Origin: an uncultured Paracoccaceae bacterium
GTDB taxonomy: Bacteria > Pseudomonadota > Alphaproteobacteria > Rhodobacterales > Rhodobacteraceae
NCBI GenBank assembly: GCA_947503765.1
Contig: CANNFA010000012.1
Location: 1-45,339, forward strand
DNA: 45,339 nucleotides
Direction of reading: 5' to 3'
Under the pieces are notes generated by a model that was not told the DNA's origin, did not search any database, and saw only the letters and a program-made list of their open reading frames with translations. The translations under genes were made by a program, and so were the position numbers. Of this stretch, positions 33,312 through 42,596 are shown piece by piece; within the stretch, counting starts at the first letter, position 1; each line of letters begins with the position of its first letter.

Positions 33312-34811
33312 ATGGACATCCTTGCCAGCTTCGAACTCGCGTCCATCGGGTCGGCACTCTTCGCGATCGGACTGGGGCTTTTCGTGGGCATGTTGTGCGG
33401 CGCGCTTCCGGGGCTGGGGCTGATCATCGCCGTCACCCTGCTGCTGCCGCTTTCCTACACAATGGGTCCGGTAGAGTCGATCTTGCTGCTGCTCGCCTGT
33501 TACCAGGGGGCGGAATACGGAGGGTCGATATCCGCCATCGTTCTTGGCATTCCGGGCACCGCGATGGCGGCGCCTCTCGTCACGGACGGCTTCGCCATGG
33601 CCAAGACGGAATCGCCGGGCAAAGCCCTGGGGTTCTCTCTTTACGGATCGACCTTCGGCGGCATCTTCGGCGGGATCGTGTTGATCTTTTTCGCCGAACC
33701 GGTGGCGCGTTTCGCCTTGAAGCTCGCCGATCCCGAGTTCTTTCTGCTCGGTGTCGTGGGGCTGTTGGCCGTAGCCGCCTTCGGAGCCGTGGACTTCATC
33801 AAGGCGATGATCTCGGTTGCGCTTGGCCTGCTCTGCGGGATGGTCGGGATCGATCTGTTCTCGGGGGTCCCGCGCATGACCATGGGGGTGCTGGCGCTTT
33901 ACGACGGCATGAACATCGCGGCGGTTGCGGTCGGCCTTTTTGCCTTCTCCGAAATCTTCGTGATGATCAGTGCGCCGATGAACAGTTCCCATACCTTTAC
34001 CAAAGGTGACATGCGCATCCGCCTGACGCTCAAGGAAATGGTCTATGCGTTCAAGGCGATGGTGACCGGATCCGTGGTCGGCTCGTTCATCGGGGCGTTG
34101 CCGGGGGTCGGCTCGACCGTGTCGGGGTACCTGGCCTACTCGGGGGCCAAGGCCGCATCCAGCAAGCCCGAAAAGTTCGGCAAGGGAAGCGGCGAGGGCA
34201 TTGCCGCACCTGACGCGGCCAACAATGCGACGGTGGGCGCGGCGCTGCTGCCGTTTCTCGCCCTGGGCATTCCCGGCTCGGCCTCGATCGCAATCATCGC
34301 CGGGGCATTCATCATCCACGGGATCCAGCCCGGTCCGCAACTGATGCGGAACAATCCGGACATGATCCAGGCGATCTTCATCGGGTTCATGGCAACGACC
34401 GTGGTGATGTTCTTCATGGGCAAGGCTCTGACCACCGTGTTCGCGCGGGCCTTGGTTACGCCCAACGCCTTCCTCGTGCCGGCGATCCTCATCTCCTCCA
34501 TCATTGGGGTCTATTCCTCGCGTGGACAGATGTTCGACCTCTGGCTGGCGCTCGGACTGGGGATCATCACATATGTGATGCGGCGGCTCGACTATTCGCC
34601 GGCGGGCTTTCTGATCGCGATGGTGCTGGCGCCGATCATCGAGACCAGCTTCCGTCGCGCATTGGTCATCTCACAGGGCGATTACTCGATCTTCATCACC
34701 CGCGGCTATTCCCAAGCCATTGCCGCGATCATCCTGGCCACCCTGGCCTATGCCATTTTCCGGTCGGTCAGGCGCCTGCGCCAGCAGCGTGCAGCGACCA
34801 GCGAGAGTTGA
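33312..34811 (+). CDS. tctA: TTT transporter large membrane subunit (TctA)
   Basis: This 499-residue membrane protein has about 11-12 hydrophobic helices. The family hallmarks are GMLCGALPGLGLIIAVTLLL, YQGAEYGGSISAIVLGIPGT, GSFIGALPGVGSTVSGYLAY and PFLALGIPGSASIAIIAGAF (the repeated P-G loops around the substrate path). It transports tricarboxylate-like or other carboxylated solutes delivered by TctC. It belongs to the operon SDR-tctC-tctB-tctA, suggesting uptake of the substrate used by the nearby CoA pathway. Confidence 0.95.
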   Translation: MDILASFELASIGSALFAIGLGLFVGMLCGALPGLGLIIAVTLLLPLSYTMGPVESILLLLACYQGAEYGGSISAIVLGIPGTAMAAPLVTDGFAMAKTESPGKALGFSLYGSTFGGIFGGIVLIFFAEPVARFALKLADPEFFLLGVVGLLAVAAFGAVDFIKAMISVALGLLCGMVGIDLFSGVPRMTMGVLALYDGMNIAAVAVGLFAFSEIFVMISAPMNSSHTFTKGDMRIRLTLKEMVYAFKAMVTGSVVGSFIGALPGVGSTVSGYLAYSGAKAASSKPEKFGKGSGEGIAAPDAANNATVGAALLPFLALGIPGSASIAIIAGAFIIHGIQPGPQLMRNNPDMIQAIFIGFMATTVVMFFMGKALTTVFARALVTPNAFLVPAILISSIIGVYSSRGQMFDLWLALGLGIITYVMRRLDYSPAGFLIAMVLAPIIETSFRRALVISQGDYSIFITRGYSQAIAAIILATLAYAIFRSVRRLRQQRAATSES

Positions 34812-34829
34812 GGCGCGCGCACCAAGGCC

Positions 34830-34970
34830 CGGATACGATTGAACGGGATCTGTTTCGAGGGTCTGGCCACCCCGGGGATCGGCAAACTCGATGTGAATCC
34901 CTTCCTTGTGGGCCCCGGCGGCATTGCCGCCGTCGATGCCCCGACCGCTGTGCGAAATGAGAGAGACTGA
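34830..34970 (+). pseudogene. ADP-forming acyl-CoA synthetase, C-terminal remnant
   Basis: In frame up to TGA 34968-34970 the sequence reads GIGKLDVNPFLVGPGGIAAV then DA..., the last strand pair of an ATP-grasp acyl-CoA synthetase (the LEINPLLV...GVVAVDA pattern). About 47 codons remain. It ends 1 bp before the aldehyde dehydrogenase ATG, as an operon neighbour would. It differs from the end of the intact gene at 26452, so it is the trace of a second, deleted synthetase. Confidence 0.65.
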
Positions 34971-34971
34971 C

Positions 34972-36411
34972 ATGCATCACACACAGGATGGCCGCTGGGT
35001 CGAGCGGCGCTTTCACCATTTGATCGCGGGCGAGCTGTGCGACGGGCCGTTCGTTTTCCCGGTCATTGACCCCGCGACCGAACAGACCGTTGCCCATGCG
35101 CCCGGCGCAGACCGCGCCATGCTGGATCGCGCTGTCGCCTCCGCGCAGGCCGCCCTGCCGGCCTGGCAGGCACTGAGCTTTTCCGAACGCGCCGCTCCCC
35201 TCCTACAACTCAGGGACCGGATCACCGAGAATGCCGAGGACCTGGCAGCGCTGCTGACCGCGGAACAGGGAAAGCCCTTGGCCCTCTCGCGCGAAGAGAT
35301 CGCGGCGGGGGCGGGTACAATCACGGCTCTGACCGGCCGGACGCTTGAACCTGAACTGCTGGGAGAGGCCGGCGGGGTCCGCACCGAATTGCACTACCGC
35401 CCGTTGGGGGTGATCGGAGCCATCACCCCATGGAATTCGCCCCTTCTGCTGGCAATACCCAAGCTGGTGTCGGCACTTTATTGCGGCAATGCAATCGTGC
35501 TCAAACCCTCGCCGACCACGCCGCTGACCTCGCTGCTGCTGGCCGAACTGGCCGCGCCGCTGTTTCCCGCCGGCATCGTCAACATCATCGCCGGAGAGAA
35601 CGAATTCGGCCATTGGATGAGTACCCATCCGGGCATCGCCAAGATCAATTTCACCGGCTCGGTTCCCACCGGGCGACGGATCATGGAATCGGCTGCCCCG
35701 ACCCTGAAGCGGCTGACGCTCGAACTGGGTGGCAACGATGCGGCCATCGTGCTTGAGGACGCCGACATCACGACTGTCGCACCCCGCATCCTGCAAGGGG
35801 CATTCAGAAACAGTGGCCAGATTTGCCAGGCGATCAAGCGGCTCTATGTCCACGAGTCGGTCTACGAACGTATGGTCACGGCGATGACCGAGGCCGCCGA
35901 ACGTCTGGTGATCGGACCCGGCAACGACCCCGCAACGACGCTCGGACCGATCCAGAACCGGACCCAGTTCGACCGGCTGTGTGCGCTGCTGGACGAGACC
36001 CGTGACCTCCCCGCTGTGCGGTTCACCACCGGCGGGCACGCGCTAAACCGGCCCGGCTATTTCATTGCCCCGACCATCGTGGCCGATATCGCCGAGGGCA
36101 CCCGCCTGGTCGATGAGGAGCAGTTCGGGCCGATCCTGCCGATCATCCGCTACAGCTCGGTCGAGGATGCCATCGCGCGCGCCAATGCTTCGCCTTTCGG
36201 GCTGGGCGGGTCGATCTGGACAAGCGACCACCGTCGCGGCTGGGAACTGGCCGGGCGGCTCGAAACGGGCGTGGCCTGGGTCAACCATCACCTTGGGCTG
36301 GGCGGCGATTTCCCCTTTGGCGGGGTGAAGCAGTCCGGTATCGGCCGGGCAAAGTCGATCCTTGGCCTGAAAGCGCATATGGAGGCGCAGGTACTGCAGG
36401 GCCCGGCCTGA
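34972..36411 (+). CDS. aldehyde dehydrogenase family protein
   Basis: This 479-residue protein carries all catalytic residues: Asn155 (ITPWNSP), Lys178 (LKPSPTTP), Glu251 (LELGGND) and Cys285 (NSGQICQ). The terminal motifs are EEQFGPILPI and FPFGGVKQSGIG. It oxidises an aldehyde to an acid with NAD(P). The actual substrate is unknown; the family includes succinate-semialdehyde, betaine-aldehyde and aromatic aldehyde enzymes. As the last gene of the cluster it may deal with an aldehyde released by the thiolase-fold aldolase candidate. The ATG directly follows the stop of the synthetase remnant. Confidence 0.92.
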   Translation: MHHTQDGRWVERRFHHLIAGELCDGPFVFPVIDPATEQTVAHAPGADRAMLDRAVASAQAALPAWQALSFSERAAPLLQLRDRITENAEDLAALLTAEQGKPLALSREEIAAGAGTITALTGRTLEPELLGEAGGVRTELHYRPLGVIGAITPWNSPLLLAIPKLVSALYCGNAIVLKPSPTTPLTSLLLAELAAPLFPAGIVNIIAGENEFGHWMSTHPGIAKINFTGSVPTGRRIMESAAPTLKRLTLELGGNDAAIVLEDADITTVAPRILQGAFRNSGQICQAIKRLYVHESVYERMVTAMTEAAERLVIGPGNDPATTLGPIQNRTQFDRLCALLDETRDLPAVRFTTGGHALNRPGYFIAPTIVADIAEGTRLVDEEQFGPILPIIRYSSVEDAIARANASPFGLGGSIWTSDHRRGWELAGRLETGVAWVNHHLGLGGDFPFGGVKQSGIGRAKSILGLKAHMEAQVLQGPA

Positions 36412-36614
36412 GGATCGCACAGGCAACGCCGACCGGGGCCCTGTCAGAGCGGTTGCCCTTGAAGCGAGCAGGGCGCCTCTGTCCATAACTTGTTCAACTC
36501 GGAGCGCACCCTCTCTTCCCGCCTCCGCACAACCGTTCGCGCCTGCATCCAACTGATTTCTCCGGTCCGAAAAAAGACGATCCCATTTCCTGACCTCAAG
36601 CTTTGGAGGTCGAA

Positions 36615-37046
36615 ATGGCAAGCAAGGAATACCCGGTGATCCTACGGTTCGAGGGTATGGATCCGAGCGATATCGGTGGCTACGAGGCGCATCGCTATTG
36701 CCGCGGCGGCGATCTGGGGCACATCGACTGCAACAAGCCCGCCCCGCGCCGCCTGATCGGGTCCACGATCTGGGCGCAGGAAGCCTTGGCCAAGATTGCC
36801 CTGATGAAAATCGAGACCTTCGCCGCCGAGCTCGAGGATCTCGACCGGCGCAACCGCCGCAAGGACCTGGCGAAAAGGCGCATCGAGGGACCGCGCGACC
36901 CGTGGCGCGCTTCCCTCCACCGCCCGATGCGCGAGCTGATCCTGACGGCCAACAAGAAATGGTTCGAGCAGACCGACAGCAGCGACGTGCAGTTCACTAC
37001 CTCGCAGGAGGACCGTTTCGAAGCGCGGGTGACCTGCCACGGGGTT
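36615..37046 (+). pseudogene. MobV/Pre-type plasmid relaxase, N-terminal fragment
   Basis: After a strong GGAGG site, the frame reads YPVILRFEGMDPSDIGGYEA, GGDLGHIDCNKPAPRRLIG and RPMRELILTANKKWFEQ. To my knowledge this is the start of alphaproteobacterial plasmid recombination/mobilisation (Mob_Pre) proteins. The HxH metal motif expected downstream is missing because similarity stops near 37046, where IS3 sequence begins. It is a plasmid- or ICE-derived fragment. The family call is from pattern memory. Confidence 0.6.
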
Positions 37047-37047
37047 T

Positions 37048-37160
37048 TTCCTCCATTTGGAATTAGAGTCCGACCCAACGAAGGGACGGACAATGAAGCG
37101 ATCAAGATACAGCGAAGAACAGATTATTGGCATCCCAACGGAGCATGAGGCAGGCGCGAA
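37048..37160 (+). mobile_element. IS3-family left end and orfA start
   Basis: The stretch TTTTTCCTCCATTTGGAATT (37047-37066) resembles an IS3-type end. An ATG at 37093 then opens MKRSRYSEEQIIGIPTEHEA, the standard N-terminus of IS3-group OrfA helix-turn-helix proteins. Only about 22 codons remain before it fuses with an oppositely oriented integrase fragment. Confidence 0.75.
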
Positions 37161-37268
37161 ATCCTTGATCGCCCGGATACGGGCCTTCTGGGCTTTGTCG
37201 CCCATGCCACGGATGCGCATATCTTCGATCATCCGCTGGCGCAGCGGGCTTGTTCTCTCTTCTGTCAT
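37155..37268 (-). pseudogene. Tyrosine recombinase N-terminal fragment
   Basis: From ATG 37268 the minus strand reads MTEERTSPLRQRMIEDMRIR then GMGDKAQKARIRAIKDF. This is the start of the SAM-like DNA-binding domain of integrases often linked with IS91-type elements. It is cut after about 38 codons at the IS3 fragment. The catalytic domain is absent. Confidence 0.7.
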
Positions 37269-37412
37269 GCGAGCCTCCTGCCTGACGATTGAGAAGGCCT
37301 CAATCCTCAGGCAGAAACACCAATCCCCCAAAGCACCACGGTCGGATCATCGCTGAACGCCAGTCACAGGCGTCAATGCCGCGGAGCGGCTTCGTCCATG
37401 GACCGTCTGCGC

Positions 37413-38420
37413 CTACGCATCAGCTGGCTTTTCACGCAACTCGTTCAATGCATCGGCCGCGATTTCAAACGACCGGACCCGCGCTGCATGATCGTGGATC
37501 ATCCCGGTCACCATCAGTTCGTCTGGTCGGTAGGTTTTGATGAGCGAGGCGAGACTTTCTTTTACCGTTCCGGGCGAACCGGTGGCGGAACAGGACAGGG
37601 CCTGCTCCACCTGCGCCAATACAGGTGCCGGGATTTCCAGATCAATGTCACGGGTGGGGTATGGAAGTTTACCCGGCTTGCCGGTTCTGAGTCGCGCAAA
37701 TGCGAGGAGCTGGGAGGAGCGCAGAAAGGTCGCCTCACGATCTGTGTCCGCAGCGCAGACCCCGGCGGCAATCATCACGTATGGTTTTTCCAGACGGTCG
37801 GACGGTCGAAAGGTCTCGCGATAGATCGCAAGCGCTTCGTCCAGCATCGCCGGGGCGAAATGCGAGGCAAATGCATAGGGCAGACCCAAATATGCCGCCA
37901 GTTGGGCACCATAGAGGCTGGAACCCAAAATCCAGACTGGGACGCGCGTGCCCTCACCCGGGATGGCGCGAACGGATTTCCCCTCCGGCGTCGCGTCGAA
38001 ATAGCCGATCAACTCCTGCACGTCCTGGGGAAAACTGTCCTCTGGCGCCATGTGGCGGCGCAGCGCCCGGGCGGTCGCCATGTCGGTACCTGGTGCTCGG
38101 CCCAGCCCCAGATCGATCCGCCCGGAATAAAGCGTCGCAAGCGTTCCGAATTGTTCGGCGATGACAAGTGGCGCGTGGTTTGGCAGCATGATCCCCCCTG
38201 CACCAATACGCATGGAGCCGGTCGCAGCGGCCACATGGCCGATCACGACAGCCGTCGCCGCACTGGCAATGCCGGGCATGTTATGATGTTCGGCCAGCCA
38301 GTAGCGGTGATATCCGGAACTCTCCGCCGCACGTGCCAGATCAACCGTATTCGCAAGAGCGTCTGCCGCGGTTTTCCCTTCGGCGATTGGCGAAAGATCG
38401 AGAAGCGAGAATTGCTGCAT
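37413..38420 (-). CDS. LLM-class flavin-dependent oxidoreductase (MsnO8-like)
   Basis: This 335-residue TIM-barrel protein matches the luciferase-like group: [60 protein letters not shown] and [14 protein letters not shown]. These proteins use reduced FMN or F420-like flavin for oxygenation, usually with substrates unknown. The ATG at 38420 is used because family members begin near SLLDL. An upstream ATG at 38474 adds 18 unsupported residues. It stands alone between IS debris on one side and a short inverted-repeat element on the other. Confidence 0.88.
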   Translation of the reverse strand: MQQFSLLDLSPIAEGKTAADALANTVDLARAAESSGYHRYWLAEHHNMPGIASAATAVVIGHVAAATGSMRIGAGGIMLPNHAPLVIAEQFGTLATLYSGRIDLGLGRAPGTDMATARALRRHMAPEDSFPQDVQELIGYFDATPEGKSVRAIPGEGTRVPVWILGSSLYGAQLAAYLGLPYAFASHFAPAMLDEALAIYRETFRPSDRLEKPYVMIAAGVCAADTDREATFLRSSQLLAFARLRTGKPGKLPYPTRDIDLEIPAPVLAQVEQALSCSATGSPGTVKESLASLIKTYRPDELMVTGMIHDHAARVRSFEIAADALNELREKPADA

Positions 38421-38532
38421 GGTGGCCTCCGTTTTCTTGCAGGTAATCACCGGATTGGACCAGGCCAAGGCCATTCACGTCTTTTGGCCGAGGCGCTCCC
38501 CCGTTCGTAAAAGAGGTCAGGCAGCGGCGCGC

Positions 38533-38705
38533 TTTTGGGGCATTGTCAGTTTAAACCGATCTGCTAGGGTGCCGCGCAGGGATTTCTACTGTCTTCGTGT
38601 TGCGCTGCTTGGTGACGACTAAGCGAATAAGGGGGTTGCGCCGCCGAGGCCAACCTTCGGGCAGCAAGAGATCGGCTGGCGGTTTTAATCTGACAATGCC
38701 CAAGG
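38533..38705. mobile_element. Short inverted-repeat element (MITE-like)
   Basis: The left end TTTTGGGGCATTGTCAGTTT (38533-38552, continuing AAACCG) is the inverse of the right end CGGTTTTAATCTGACAATGC (38680-38699, continuing CCAAG). About 120 bp lie between. On the minus strand a frame ends at a stop touching the left end (IRLVVTKQRNTKTVEIPARH..), as a transposase C-terminus would. Its outer end shares TAATCTGACAATGCCCAA with 12380-12397. The IS family is not recognised. Confidence 0.65.
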
Positions 38706-39763
38706 GACATCCCGTGACCGAAGATATGCCCGCTGACAATGCTGATGTCTGGCTCAGCCTGAACGAGGTCGGATCGCTCGCGCTGTCCGTCCTGCGCAAG
38801 GCGGGGCTGCCTGAGGCCCACGCCCGCCCGGTGGCGCAATCCATCACCGATTGCGAACGCGATGGGCGCAAATCGCACGGGCTGTTGCGTCTGCCCGGCT
38901 GCGTCATGACCATCGAAAGCCCGAATTTCCGGCCGGACGCCGAGCCGCGCATCCACGAGATGGACGGCGCCATCGTCCGCGTCGATGCCGGTTTCGGCTA
39001 TTCGCTGCCCGCCTTCGAACAGGCGCTACCGCATCTGGAACGCAAGACGCGGGCGTTCGGCGTCGCCGTCCTGGCGATCAACAACTGCTTTCATTTCTCG
39101 GCTCTCTGGCCCGAGGTCGAGCGCATCGCGCGGCTCGGCCTGGCCGGGCTGGCGATGACGCCCAGCCATTCCTGGGTCGCGCCGTTCGGCGGCACCCGGC
39201 CGGTTCTGGGCACAAACCCGCTTGCCTTCGGCTGGCCGCGTCCGGGGCAGGACCCCTATGTGTTCGATTTCGCGACCAGCGCCATGGCGCGGGGCGATAT
39301 CGCCATGGCCGGCCGCAACGGTGAAACCCTGCCCGAAGGCTGCGGGCTGGATGCCGAGGGCCGGTCCACGACCGACCCCAAGGCGGTTCTTGCCGGGGCG
39401 ATGCTGACCTTTGGCGGGCACAAGGGCACGGCGCTGTCGACGATGATCGAATTGCTGGCCGGCCCGCTGATCGGCGACCTGACCAGCCGCGGCTCGATGG
39501 AATTCGATGCCGGCGCGCAGGCCGCGCCCTGCCATGGCGAACTGGTCATCGCCTTCGATCCGGACCGGCTGGGCGGCGGCGATGCCGAAACCAACCGGCA
39601 ACGGGCAGAGGCGCTGTTCGCCGAATTCACCGATCAGGGCGCGCGCCTGCCGTCGCAGCACCGCTACCTGGCGCGCGCGGCCAACGAGAAGGCGGGCGTC
39701 CTTGTTCCGCGCGACCTGTTCGACCGCATTGTCGAACTGGGCGGGGACCGGACTGCGTTCTGA
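38696..39763 (+). CDS. Ldh-family (malate/L-sulfolactate type) NAD(P) dehydrogenase
   Basis: This protein of up to 355 residues belongs to the non-Rossmann malate/lactate dehydrogenase-2 family: RDGRKSHGLLRLPGCV, NCFHFSALWPEVERIA, GTNPLAFGWPRPGQDPYVFD and GAMLTFGGHKGTALSTMIEL. It oxidises a 2-hydroxyacid or reduces a keto- or imino-acid with NAD(P). The ATG at 38696 lies inside the right end of the inverted-repeat element. GTG at 38714 or ATG at 38726 may be the original start, since conserved sequence begins about residue 16. Insertion probably replaced its native promoter. A small GC hairpin (39767-39780) follows the stop. Confidence 0.87.
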   Translation: MPKGHPVTEDMPADNADVWLSLNEVGSLALSVLRKAGLPEAHARPVAQSITDCERDGRKSHGLLRLPGCVMTIESPNFRPDAEPRIHEMDGAIVRVDAGFGYSLPAFEQALPHLERKTRAFGVAVLAINNCFHFSALWPEVERIARLGLAGLAMTPSHSWVAPFGGTRPVLGTNPLAFGWPRPGQDPYVFDFATSAMARGDIAMAGRNGETLPEGCGLDAEGRSTTDPKAVLAGAMLTFGGHKGTALSTMIELLAGPLIGDLTSRGSMEFDAGAQAAPCHGELVIAFDPDRLGGGDAETNRQRAEALFAEFTDQGARLPSQHRYLARAANEKAGVLVPRDLFDRIVELGGDRTAF

Positions 39764-40043
39764 CGCGGGCGGAGCCGCCCACACATGACAATGCCGTCGC
39801 GAACGAAGTCGCCGGTAAGGCACCAATGCAAAAGCGCTGGCCGATGCCAAACTCCGCACAGGCGGCCGGCAAGGTCCGGCATCCCCGGATCGTTCGTCCG
39901 GACCCTCGGGCGGTTCCGCCGCGCCGCGTAGGGCCGGCCGGCTTCGGGTCAATCCGCCGACGGAACTTTAAAAAAGATGACTTTGGTTAACCAGTTTGCC
40001 AACATGTTAGGGTTGCACGCGGAAAACGACGGAGAGGATGTCG

Positions 40044-40346
40044 ATGCTACTCAGTATGCACGAGCAGGAACGACTGATGGTCTACACGGCCGGCAAGCTG
40101 GCGCTGGAACGCAAGGAGCGGGGGCTGAAGCTGAACCTGCCGGAAGCGACGGCGCTGCTGACCTCCTACCTTCTCGAAGGGGCGCGTGACGGCGAGAGCG
40201 TGACCGACCTGATGGAATCGGGCCGCAACGTCCTCGGCCGCGACGACGTGATGGAAGGCGTGCCGGAAATGATCGCCCAGATTCAGGTCGAGGCGACATT
40301 TCCCGACGGCACCAAGCTTGTCACGGTGATGGAGCCGATCCGATGA
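40044..40346 (+). CDS. ureA: urease gamma subunit UreA
   Basis: This 100-residue protein is the exact usual size of UreA, with [40 protein letters not shown] and [20 protein letters not shown]. The ATG at 40044 is chosen because GGAGAGG lies 7 bp upstream; ATG 40038 is too close. It forms the (UreABC)3 core that hydrolyses urea to ammonia and carbamate. Its stop overlaps ureB (ATGA). Confidence 0.97.
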   Translation: MLLSMHEQERLMVYTAGKLALERKERGLKLNLPEATALLTSYLLEGARDGESVTDLMESGRNVLGRDDVMEGVPEMIAQIQVEATFPDGTKLVTVMEPIR

Positions 40347-40900
40347 CCCGCAAACTCAACCCGTTCGCGCAGCTCGTATCCGACAACAAGGGCACCGGAC
40401 GCGCGCAGCATGTCACCGACGATCCGGGCCGCGACTATGACCAGACCAGTTCCGAGGCGACGGAGCGCACCCGGTCCTCTGGCACTAGTTCCCCAAGCGA
40501 GCCGCGCCGGCCCGGCGGCGGCACCCGGCAGGCGCCGCGCCGCCAGACCGAGGCCGCGCTGGATCACGATGCCGATCCGATCATCCCGGGCGAGATCCTT
40601 TATGCCGAGGGCGATGTCGTCATCAACGAAGGGCTCGAGGTGACAACGATCCGGGTGGCCAACACGTCCGATCGCCCGATCCAGATCGGATCGCATTTCC
40701 ATTTCGCTGAAGTGAACGCCGCGCTGGAATTCGACCGCGACGCGGCCTGGGGCAAACGCCTAGCCGTTCTGTCGGGCGGGGCCGAGCGGTTCGAACCGGG
40801 CGCCGTGGCCGAGGTGAACCTCGTGCCCATCCAGGGCAAGCGCATCGTTCTGGGCCTGCGCGGTCTGTGCAAGGGAGGGCTCGACAATGCAAAAGGTTGA
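40343..40900 (+). CDS. ureB: urease beta subunit UreB with long N-terminal extension
   Basis: The C-terminal ~105 residues (from [16 protein letters not shown], about 82) are a normal UreB, with [20 protein letters not shown] and [16 protein letters not shown]. They are preceded by about 80 low-complexity, charged residues ([30 protein letters not shown]). No ATG or GTG lies near the usual start, and the annotated ATG overlaps the ureA stop, so the extension is probably translated. The tail may be a disordered arm on the trimer surface. Its overlap with ureC (14 bp) shows tight coupling. Confidence 0.95.
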   Translation: MTRKLNPFAQLVSDNKGTGRAQHVTDDPGRDYDQTSSEATERTRSSGTSSPSEPRRPGGGTRQAPRRQTEAALDHDADPIIPGEILYAEGDVVINEGLEVTTIRVANTSDRPIQIGSHFHFAEVNAALEFDRDAAWGKRLAVLSGGAERFEPGAVAEVNLVPIQGKRIVLGLRGLCKGGLDNAKG

Positions 40901-42596
40901 TCGCCGCGAATATGTCGCCTCCTACGGGCCGACCACGGGCGACCGCATCCGGCTGGCCGATACCTGCCTGACCATCGAGGTCGAGGAGGACCGCTCCGGC
41001 GGGGGCGACGAATCCGTCTTTGGAGGCGGCAAGTCGATCCGCGAATCGATGGGCCAGTCGTCGCATACCCGCGCCGAAGGCACCCCCGATCTGGTCATCA
41101 CCGGCGCGGTGATCCTGGACCATTGGGGGATCATCAAGGCCGATATCGGGGTGCGCGACGGGCGTATTGTGGGCATCGGCAAATCCGGCAATCCCGACAC
41201 GATGGACGGGATCGACCCTGCGCTGGTCATCGGTCCGTCGACGGAAATCATGGCCGGCAACGGGCTGATCGCCACGGCGGGCGCGGTGGACACGCATGTG
41301 CATTTCGTCGGGCCGCAGATGCTGCAACTGGCGCTGGCCTCTGGCGTGACCACCGTCACCGGCGGCGGCACAGGGCCGACCGAAGGGTCCAAGGCGACGC
41401 TGGCCACGCCCGGCGCCTGGTGGATGGAACGGATGCTGGAAGGCTTCGATCCCTGGCCCGTGAACGTGCTGTTCCTGGGGCGCGGCAACACCATGTCGAA
41501 AGAGGCGATGTGGGAACAGCTGCGCGGCGGCGTCGGCGGCTTCAAGGTGCATGAGGATTGGGGCGCAACGCCGGCCGCCATCGACGCCTGCCTGTCGGTG
41601 GCCGAAGAGTCGGGCGTGCAGGTCGCCATCCACTCGGACACGCTGAACGAGGCGGGCTTTGTCGAGGATCTGCTCCGCGCCGTCGCTGGCCGCACCTTCC
41701 ATGCCTTCCATACCGAAGGGGCAGGGGGCGGGCATGCGCCCGACATCATCTCCATCGCGGGCGAGCGCAACGTGCTGCCCGCCTCGACCAACCCGACGCG
41801 GCCCTTCACCCGCAACACCGTGGCCGAACATCTGGACATGGTTATGGTGGCCCATCACCTGAACCCGCAGGTGCCGAACGATCTGGCCTTCGCCGAAAGC
41901 CGGGTGCGCGCCGGCACCATCGCGGCCGAGGACATCTTGCAGGATCTGGGCGCGATTTCGATCATGTCGTCGGATGCGCAGGCGATGGGCCGCATCGGCG
42001 AGACGGTGATGCGCACATGGCAGACCGCCCACCAGATGAAGAAGTTGCGCGGCTCTGCCCCCGGCGACGACCGCGCCGACAACCACCGCGCCCGCCGCTA
42101 CGTGGCGAAATACACGATCTGTCCGGCCGTGGCGCACGGGATGGAACGCGAAATCGGCTCCATCGAGGTCGGCAAGAAGGCCGATATCGTGATGTGGCAA
42201 CCGGCCTTGTTCGGCGTGCGCCCGCATACCGTCTTCACCGGCGGCATGGTTGCGACGGCGGCGCTTGGCGATCCCAACGCCTCTATCCCGACGCCGCAGC
42301 CGGTGATGGCGCGCACCGGGTTCAACGTCCATTCGCCGGCATCGGGGGCCACTTCGCTGGCCTTCGTGTCGCAGGCGGCCATCGACGACGGCATCGCGGA
42401 CCGGATCAACACCAGCCGCCAATTCGCCCCGATCGAGAACACCCGTGGACGCGGCAAGGAGGATATGCCGGAAAACACCGCCCTGCCGAAGATCGAGGTC
42501 GACCCCGACACCTATTCGGTGAAGATCGACGGCGAAAGCGCCGATCATGCGCCCGCCGACGAAGTGCCGATGGCGCAAAGATATTTCCTGTTCTGA
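40887..42596 (+). CDS. ureC: urease alpha (catalytic) subunit UreC, flap Cys replaced by Ala
   Basis: This 569-residue protein binds the dinickel centre. All ligands are present, offset +3 from Klebsiella numbering: H137/H139 (DTHVHF), carbamylated K220 and H222 (FKVHEDW), H249 (AIHSD), H275 ([10 protein letters not shown]) and D363 (SSDAQAMGR). Catalytic H323 and R339 are also kept. The mobile-flap cysteine just before H323 is Ala322 (MVMVAHHLN instead of MVCHHL). The equivalent Cys-to-Ala mutant in other ureases remains active but is less sensitive to thiol reagents. The start overlaps ureB; ureF follows immediately. Confidence 0.97.
   Translation: MQKVDRREYVASYGPTTGDRIRLADTCLTIEVEEDRSGGGDESVFGGGKSIRESMGQSSHTRAEGTPDLVITGAVILDHWGIIKADIGVRDGRIVGIGKSGNPDTMDGIDPALVIGPSTEIMAGNGLIATAGAVDTHVHFVGPQMLQLALASGVTTVTGGGTGPTEGSKATLATPGAWWMERMLEGFDPWPVNVLFLGRGNTMSKEAMWEQLRGGVGGFKVHEDWGATPAAIDACLSVAEESGVQVAIHSDTLNEAGFVEDLLRAVAGRTFHAFHTEGAGGGHAPDIISIAGERNVLPASTNPTRPFTRNTVAEHLDMVMVAHHLNPQVPNDLAFAESRVRAGTIAAEDILQDLGAISIMSSDAQAMGRIGETVMRTWQTAHQMKKLRGSAPGDDRADNHRARRYVAKYTICPAVAHGMEREIGSIEVGKKADIVMWQPALFGVRPHTVFTGGMVATAALGDPNASIPTPQPVMARTGFNVHSPASGATSLAFVSQAAIDDGIADRINTSRQFAPIENTRGRGKEDMPENTALPKIEVDPDTYSVKIDGESADHAPADEVPMAQRYFLF

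Noticed and set aside
33105-34340. A 411-codon minus-strand frame opposite tctA
   Set aside because: Hydrophilic mirror of a hydrophobic transporter, with no recognisable domain.
36642-37331. A 229-codon minus-strand frame spanning the junk patch
   Set aside because: Only its first ~40 codons (integrase start) are real; the rest is antisense to the relaxase fragment.
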